Of a stretch of 13,135 nt of DNA, positions 1 to 9,000 are shown in pieces. The DNA is from an uncultured Ruminococcus sp. (GTDB lineage Bacteria > Bacillota > Clostridia > Oscillospirales > Ruminococcaceae). Numbering within the stretch: position 1 is the stretch's first letter; each line of letters begins with the position of its first letter. The stretch spans positions 1-13,135 of the forward strand of contig CAMWKY010000027.1 of NCBI GenBank assembly GCA_947174965.1. Direction: 5' to 3'. The translations under genes and the position numbers were made by a program. A model generated the notes under the pieces. It did no database searches and was not told the DNA's origin. It saw only the letters and a program-made list of their open reading frames with translations.

Positions 1-3000
1 ATCTATATTCATTGTAGGTATTTCTTTTTCAGGATTTGCAAGTTTTGCCTGTGCTATTTTCAGAAGATATTCGTTTACTTTTTCTTTTGTCATCACAATA
101 TAATTGTCATTTTTAGAAAGAGCAAGTTCCTGAATTTTTTCAGCTGATTTTCGGTCATTCTGAACCTTTGTCAGCATTTCTTTTTTCAGTCTGATTTCTT
201 CTGGAATCTTTTCAATTTTTTCCTTTGTAACAGCCGTTTCTTTAGCATATTCCTTTTTCAGCATTGTAAGTTCAACAATTTCATTTGAAACTTCAATACG
301 TCTCTTAAAATCAGGATTACCCTCTGCTGCTGCCTGAAATTCACCATATGTAAGTACTTTTTCGTCACAGTCCTCTGATACTCTTGCCGGAGCTTTATTG
401 TCAAGAAGCTGTGCGATGAAACGTGCCTTGTTGACTACTGTCTGATAAAGATAGCTGTCAAGTGTTCCCTCAGTGACATAATTGAAGATTTCAACTTCCT
501 TGTTTTTATTGCCCTGACGTAAAATTCTGCCCTCACGCTGTTCAAAATCCGACGGCTTCCACGGCACATCAATATGATGCAGTGCATATAAATTCTGCTG
601 AATATTTGCACCTGTTCCAAGTGTTCCAGTGCTTGCAATTACCACACGGTACTTTGAATTATTTATATCACGGAAAATATTTTCACGTTCTTTTGAATCT
701 GATTTCGGAGCAAAAATAATTTCATCTTCAGGTATTCCTTTTGCGATAAGTTCGTCCTTTATATAGTTATAAACTGAAAAATTCCCATTATCCGAATTGA
801 CAGCAACGTCCGAAAAGATAATCTGTACGCCTTTTGTATCATTTGTTCTTTCATAAATTTCTGCAACTTTTTCAATACATTTATCAACTTTACTGTTTTT
901 GTCGTCAATAAAATCGTATGGTAGTTCTTCATCACGCTTTTTATAAAGAGCCTTTACTGCGTTGTTTCCAAGACCTATAAGACGTGCTTCGCTTGTTAAT
1001 TTGAGATGATTGTCCTCATGAGGGTCTACTGTACCGTCCTCAATTTTTTTGGCTCTTTCTGCAAGTTCACGCACGTACATTTTCTGCTCAGGAGTTGCCG
1101 GAACGCTGATTATCTGCGGTTTTCCTGTTTTCAGCTCCGGACGTGGAAGATTGAGTTTTTCAGCACTCTGAACATCTGCAAATTCCTTGTACATTGCCAT
1201 AAGTTCCGGCAGATTAGCAAAACTTGCAAAACTTGTTTTCATTTTCAGTGTGCCGTCTGCTGTCTGCTGATTTTTGGTTACAACGTTTCCAAAAGTTGCT
1301 GCCCAGTCATCAAAACGCTCAACTCCTGCCTGTTTCAGCAAGTCTGGACGTAAATATCTTGTCATTACATAAAGCTCTGTCATTGAGTTGGAAACAGGTG
1401 TTCCAGTGGCAAATAAGATGTGTCCTTGTCCGAGTTGTTCATTAAAGTAATCGGTTTTCATCTGCATATCCTCAGCTCTGCCTGACGGTTTTGTAGTAAC
1501 TCCGGCTACATTTGTCATTTTGGTTTGAACAAAGCCATTTTTATAAGCGTGTGCTTCATCACATACAAGGTAATCAAATCCAAGCTGTTCAAATTCAAGT
1601 AAATCATCTTTTGCTTTTGATGCACTTTTAGGGTTAAGAAGTTTTTCAAGTTTTACGTCCAGCTGTTTTTTGATTTTTTCAATTGCTTTTACTGAATAGT
1701 CTTTTTTGCCATGATTTTCGAGCTTTTTCTCACGCAGCATATCTTCAATACTATCAAGTTCTTTCTGCATGAATTTAATTCTGTACTGTTTTGACATAGG
1801 AATTTTTTCAAACTGTTCCTGCGAAAGAATTACCGCATCATAAGAACCTGTTGCAACTTTTGCAGTAAATAAATTTCTTTTTGTTTCATTTGATAAATCA
1901 TCATTTGTTACGGTCAGAATCTTTGCATCAGGATATACTTTTCTCCATTCGTTGGCAGTTTGTTCCGTGAGTGCTTTCGGCACAACGACACAAGCTTTAT
2001 TTATTAGACCAAGTTCTTTTTTCTTCATTACAGACGTAAAAATTACCGCTGATTTTCCTGCACCAACGACATGAGCAGCAAGTGTGTTTCCACCATAAAT
2101 AGCTCTTGCAACACAGTTTTTCTGATGCGGACGAAGTGTGAAATCATTTGCAATACCTGAAAAAGTAAGATGAGAACCGTCATAATTACGTCCGACAATG
2201 CTGTTGAATATATTGTTGTATTTGCGTTCGTATTTGGCTTTTCTCTCATCGTCCGCAAAAATCCACTTCTGAAATTCCGCACGGATAAGTTTCGCCTTTT
2301 CAAGTGCAATCTTTGTAGCTTTAGGGTCTGTTCTGGTAACAGTTTTTGTCGGGTCTTTTGGACTTGTTTTTTCACACTGTACTACAATATGTCGCTGATT
2401 CAGAATCTTTTCTGCAAGCTGATACATATTTAAATCAGCTGTACCGTATGTAGTCGTTTCATTCAGATTCAGGTCTTTTTTACTTTTTGCATTAAGTACA
2501 TCAAATTCGCCTGTTGTCGGAGAATAGCTGACATTGCAGGAACGTGAATTATATCCTTTACGACCGCTTAAATGCTCCAGAAAGGCAGTATAGTCCTCCG
2601 TTTCAATCCATGTACAGCCCATCTGCACTGATATTTCTTCAGCTTTTATATCTTCAGGAATTACAGTTTTTAAAGCATCAACATTACGATTGTATTCAGG
2701 ATTTGATTTTGCATATTCTTCGACAATTATCATCTTCATGCGGACGTTTCCTGAAAGATATTCGCTGCGTTCAACAACACCGGAAAATGGCTTGTCCGGC
2801 AGTTCTTTTTCAGGGTCAACGAATATATGTCCCTTTTCAAGAAGTTCATTGAAAACACTTTCAGGTGATTTATCAAGCAGAATTGCCATGTACGGAATAT
2901 CAGGTTTACCTTTTTTGTCAAGTGATACCTGCAAAGCTTCTTCCGCACTTTCAACTGAATTAATTTCAATCATTGGATTAACTGTACGACGGAAGAAAAT

Positions 3001-6000
3001 ATCAGCTTTTTCTACCTTTTCTGTTTCTTTGTTGTAATTTTCAAGTGACTGCAAAATCGGATAATCAGAATCACTGCCAAACAGTCTTTTTACTGATTTA
3101 TTAGATAATTCACCATGTTCTGCTCTGTATTCATCATAGAGCTTATTAAGACTTTCACGTATAGGCAGCAGCTCTGAATCCTGTACTGATGTTTTCTGTA
3201 AATCAATCAATTTACGTGTCACATCACGGATTTCACAGAGCTTTTTTATCATTTCTTTTTCAGTCTGAGTACATTTTATTTCTTCCATTTTACCGCCGTT
3301 ACGATAATAAACTTTATCATCTTTTAACTGGAAAGTGAAATTTTTTCCCCAAGCCTCAATTTTTCCACGCTGTTCATTTATTGCTTTTTCACGCTTTGTA
3401 ACAGTAATTTTTGCATTGAGATTTTTAATGGCTTCGTTCAGCTGTTTTTCAAGGTCTGCACCCTCAAATGGTTCACAGGTAAGTCTGTCCTGAAACGTTG
3501 TTTTCTTCATTTCACCAAGTACCATCTGTGAATTCTGCACGAAATATGAATTGATTTTCAGACCGTTCTTATCAGGTATCGTATAGCACCAGTCAGGTTT
3601 TGGCTCATATGCAGCCAGTGGATTTTCACGTTTTTTCAGGAAAATAATATCCGACGGCACACCTGTTCCTGCATCTGAAAATGCGTTGTTGGGAAGTCTG
3701 ACAGCTCCTATCAATTCAGCTTGTGTTGCAAGATATTCCCTGATTTTCGGATTGGATTTATCCATAGTTCCAGTTGATGTTACAAATGCTACAACACCGC
3801 CTGATGCAACTTTATCAAGTGCTTTTCTGAAAAATGCATCATGTATTCGCCAGTCCTGAACATAGTCGGGGTCGTTCATATTGTAGTCACCAAAAGGAAC
3901 ATTTCCTATTGCAAGGTCAAAGCTGTTGTTTGCAAGACCGGAATTTTCAAATCCACTGTTGATTATCTGAACTTTTTCATTGTCACGGTTAATCTGTTTT
4001 GCAATTCTTGCTGTAATGCTGTCCAGTTCAACGCCTGTAACCTCAGCATCACCGAAACTGTGAGGAAGTCTGCTTATAAAATTTCCAGTACCGCAAGCTG
4101 GTTCAAGTATCTTTGCATCACGTGGCAAATCCATATTTTTTACTGCTTTATACATTGCATCAATAATGATTTGTGGTGTATAATGGGCATTCAGAGAGCT
4201 TGCTTTTGCTTCTGCATATTCTTCAGGAGTAAGCAGTGAATGCAGTTCCTGACGACGATAATCATGCTGCTTAAACCTTTCGTCAAATACCTGTGAAAGA
4301 CCGCCCCAACCGCTGTACTGTCTTAAACGATATTCAGAATTCTGCTTGCTGTTGTACTGGTTACTTCTTTTTTCATACGGTTCTTCTCCCAATTTTTCAG
4401 CATTTTCAAGACGTATCATTTCACGGATTGCTGATATATTGTTGCTTATTTTTTCAGACGGTTTGCTTGCATATGTAATTTCAGGCAGATTTTTCTGTAC
4501 TTTCGGAAGTTCTGAAACTCCGCCATGCCTTTCTGCAATTAACTGTCTGTTGTAAATTTCAGAAATATTCTGATTTCTTACATTTGATGCATATTCAAAT
4601 TCTTCAAGGGCAATTTTCAGTTCATCAGAAGTGAACGGCTTTCCATATTCAGGACTGTTAATTTCACCAAGCGGAAAATCTGTACCATCGGCAAATTTTT
4701 CAGTAAGTTTCCAGTTGTAATAATTTGGTTCAACATTCAGTTCACCAAGACCGTATTTTTCTGAAAATTCATTAAGAACTTCACGTAATTCAGGCGATTT
4801 ATCATTGATTTCAGGTTCTTCCTGTTCAATAGTTTCAGGCTCATTATCTGAATTAAACTCATTTCCGTTTTTATCGGTGTGAGAAGTAAGTGGACGTTCC
4901 ATATTCTTAGCATTTTTCAGATTCTGCATAAAATTCTTTTCCAGTGCAGCAAGAAGTTTCAAATCAGGATTATTGTTTTCATCGTAAACACGCTGATAAA
5001 TCGTTCCGAAAGCAGTACCGTCCTGCTGATATTCCAGAATATTCAAAGTCTTGTTTTTGTGGTCAAGTTCAAATTCAAAATCAGGGTCACGCATTAAGTC
5101 ACCATTCTGAATAAAATATGTCATGAAAGCATAAGTATTTCCGCCAAGATGTTCGACTGTAAGAGGTTCATACGCATCACCAACATTGCCATAACGTTCA
5201 TAAGTATGCTCTCCTGAAACAATATCAGGAAACATTTCTTCAAACTGATTATATAGTTTTTCAGCGTTGGTCAAATTATGTTTTACTGTTTTGATTTTTT
5301 CTTTCTCAGCTGGTTTAATTTCAGGAGATACAGGAATATCAAAGTAAGTGTTCTCCCATTCGCTGAACGGAATATCATCTGGAGTATTTTTATAGTTGCC
5401 ATTTTCAAGTTTCTGATAACAGCATACTGTGTCAAATCCGATTTCAGATGCAGTTTTTGACAATATTTCCTTTGCTTCATCGTCAATAATCTGCTTGCTG
5501 TCACGTGTAAAATCATCTATAAGATAATTCTGTCCATTGATTACATGAAGAATATCATATGCTGCATCTGGTCTGTCAATTCCAAGTACAAGACGGCTAT
5601 AAGGACGGTCAGTATTTGGGTTTATTGTACTGTCATTGTTATATGAATATTTTCGGAGTTCATCAAATCTTGCTTTCGCTTCTTCAAAGGTATCATAATA
5701 TTCAATAGGTGTATTTTCCATTGATTTATCAACCCAGCTTCTCATATCAGGAATTACATACATTCTCCAGTTATTTTTCGGATTATTCACGATTTCATCA
5801 AATAATGACATTTGTCCAGTAATTTCAGCCTGTTTTTCTTCAGACGGTGTTGTAAATCCTGTTTCGGGCAGAGTGTTTTTGGTTTCTGGACTATCAGTAA
5901 TATTTACATTATTTGTGTTTTCATCAAAATCAGGAATGTACTCAAAGTCATCTCTTTCAAGCTGCTCTTTCCAGTTGCCAATGAACGACCTTACAGGCAT

Positions 6001-9000
6001 TATAGAATTTTTATCAGTGTTTTCAAGATTAAGTGAGAAATCCCCTTTTATATCAATTATTCGCCAAAATTCGCCGTCATACCTGATAACATCTCCGATT
6101 TTTAAGTTATCAGCAGATTTTTCAGATTCAAAATTTTCCTGAGAAAGAGATTTTATTAAGAAAAATTGTGGCATTTCGGTAAATCCCATAGTATCACAAT
6201 AATATGCGTTCTGTTCTCCGTCTATTTCTGTTACTATCACATCACTCACAGAAAGTGAACGACCTGTAAAATCTTCGGGAAGTTCAATATTGAATTGTTG
6301 ATACAACTTTTCAAGAGTATCAATACCTTTGAACTCTGGTAATTCACCTTCATATACAAGTTTATAATCCTCAGAATTTAACTGTATACCCTCATTTTCA
6401 AGAGCTTTCATACCTGTAAAGCGGATACCATGATACTTTTCATCATCAGGAAGCTGATAAATTTTATATATACCTTGAGTTTGTTTTTGCTTCACATCAG
6501 GCTTGTAATTATACTTCATATCAGCGATTGAAACAAAAGCTTTTTCCGTCAGTTCCTCATCATTAAGAACCTCATGAAGTGAGTGTTTGATTTTCTGCTG
6601 TTTCTGCAAATCATTCTGCCAATTGTACATTATTGAATTATCAAAGGCATAGATAAGTTTATCTGCATTTTCGGTGCTTATATTAGGAATGACATATTGT
6701 AAATCTTCCATAGTCCTATCGTGAACAATGTCATTATATTCATTATTTATCAATACAAGAAAAGCATTTCCCAGTTCCATATAGTCTACTTGTCTTTCCA
6801 CATTTTCATATTTTGCAGTAAGAAAATCTTTTCCATATTCAACGCTGAACTCATTACCATTTTTGTCAATAAATGTATGCTGATTTCCAAGCAATGACAA
6901 GGCAAGTTCTCTGTGAATATCTTCATTGTTGTGCATACGTTTAACTATATCATAAAGCTCAGGTGCATGCAGACCATTTCCATATATTGAATTTTTGCTT
7001 GGAGCATAACGTTCTGTATACCCTTTTTCAAACAGAATATATCCCATGCTTTCAATTTCGTCCCACGAAAGTACGGATTTAGCCATAAACGGAGTAATTT
7101 CATAGTTTAAAAAAGCTTTTTCTTTGTCAGTAAGTTCAGAAGTTTTTTCCTGTTTTTCAGCTTTTTCTACAGCTTTTCGCAGTTCTGTTTCTGAATCAAA
7201 CCAGTCAGTTTCATATTCCAGATGTTCCGACAAAGTTTTGAACTGATATTCTGCATTAAGTCGTTTTTCAAAACTTTCCGTTTCGCTGATGTGAATTGTA
7301 AGGGTTACAAAAGCAGATTTTGTTTCATATTCATCACCATTCCAACGTTCACTTAATTTTTTCAGTGCATTATTAAATTCAGGAACAGTATAATCTCTTG
7401 TTTCCAGTTCAGGGGCAATATATTTATCATAATTCCAACCTGCTTTTACGGATACATATGGGTATTTCTGCTGACTGCCAGAATTTATTTCAGGTTCTGA
7501 TATACTTTCTGTTTTCTTCTTCTTATACTGAATAAAAAAATCAGATTTTTCAAATTCATCAAGAGATTTACGAAGTTTTTCTGCCGTGAGAACTTCACCT
7601 TTTCCAATTGTGCATAACTGTTCATTGAAAAGTCTGTTACCGTTTTCTGTTTCTGCAATACGATATGATGCATAATTTCCGAATTTTTTCCAGATTTGTA
7701 TTTTTTCAAGACCGTTTCTTTCTGCAAAATCATCAAGCATTTTTTTTCGTTCTGACAGTGATACCGGACGTTTTACAGTCAGTTTTTCAGCTTTTTGTTG
7801 AAGAACTTCTTCTGCTTTTTCTTTGCTGATATTTCTTGAATCTGCTACATTTTCAAGCAGTTCAGACTTTTCAGAATGAAAATTATTTCCCTCTGTTTCA
7901 GCAACTGCATCATTATATTCTGCCTGTAAATAAAGTTCTGCTTCACGTTCACCACGTCCGACTGCTTCAGAATTTTCAAAAAAATTTTTGTCATAGGTCT
8001 TGACAATTTCATAAAGTTGTGGTATACTGATTAAAAGAACACTTGTTGAGGTATCTTCGGCAGCATTTGTGCTGTTGACTGTTGGGCTGAAAACCCTGTT
8101 AGCTTCAATAGGTGTTATTTTTATGTTCCTGAGATTATAAATGCGGTTTGAAGTGCCACTGAAATTATTTTCCTTATCAGTAATATATGATTCCTCAACC
8201 GACAATTTTGCAAGATAATTCTCATCTTTATAGTTTACAACTCCATACATCTGGTGCATGAAAAGAGTGTTCGGAGACTTGTTTTTTGAAGTTATAGGGT
8301 CATATTCTGAAACCTGACTATCAAAGCATACCGCACGTTCAACAACTTCCTGCATTTGATAAAGTGCTGCAATTCTTGCTTCAACTGGCACATTTCGTTT
8401 ATCGTCCTGAATAGCTTTTGCAATTATTTCATCAAGTGATTTTTTGCCGAAAATAATTTCCATATTTGTATCAGAATTTAAAAAAGTACCACGTTCAATT
8501 TTTTTGATATTGTCTTTCTGACGAACATCATTAATTTTCTTTGGTAAATCCTTTGACTGAATTTCAATTATCTGAACACTTTTACTTTCATCTTTACGCC
8601 ATTCATTATTATTTTTACGCTGTTCATAAGGCGATTTTTCGCCCATTTCCGATTGTAAAAATTTTTCAAGTTTAGATGTCTGTGCGACTTCATGTTCAAG
8701 CATATTCTGAACAGATTTTCTGACCGGACGAATATCACGCAAGGTCTGAATATCTTCCATTGTAATTGGCTTTTTCTGAATTTTTTCTTTCAGTTTGAAC
8801 TTTGTTTTCTGTAACTCCTGAATTTCCCTTGCAGTGTCGGAAATCAGGTCATAACGTCTTTCCGGAGCATTAACCAAATCAGTGAAATATTTTTCTTTTT
8901 CAGCCATTTCAGACGTAATATGTACAAGTTTTTCTTCATCGGACATTTCTTCATCAAAAACATCAGCTTTTTCGGCTGATGCTTTTTCTGTTTCATCTGA

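Noticed and set aside
2043..2375. Minus-strand open frame of 110 codons in another frame within the helicase region
   Set aside because: Unlike tnpV it matches no family, and the giant frame here encodes the Q motif and Walker A, so there is no low-complexity shadow.
3841..4239. Plus-strand open frame of 132 codons opposite the methyltransferase core
   Set aside because: Antisense to strongly conserved methylase motifs; Cys/Phe/Ile-rich composition is typical of the reverse of AT-rich coding DNA.
7485..7736. Minus-strand open frame of 83 codons within the first duplicated module
   Set aside because: Lys/Gln/Leu-rich product without a recognisable family or convincing ribosome site; the giant frame is ordinary sequence here.
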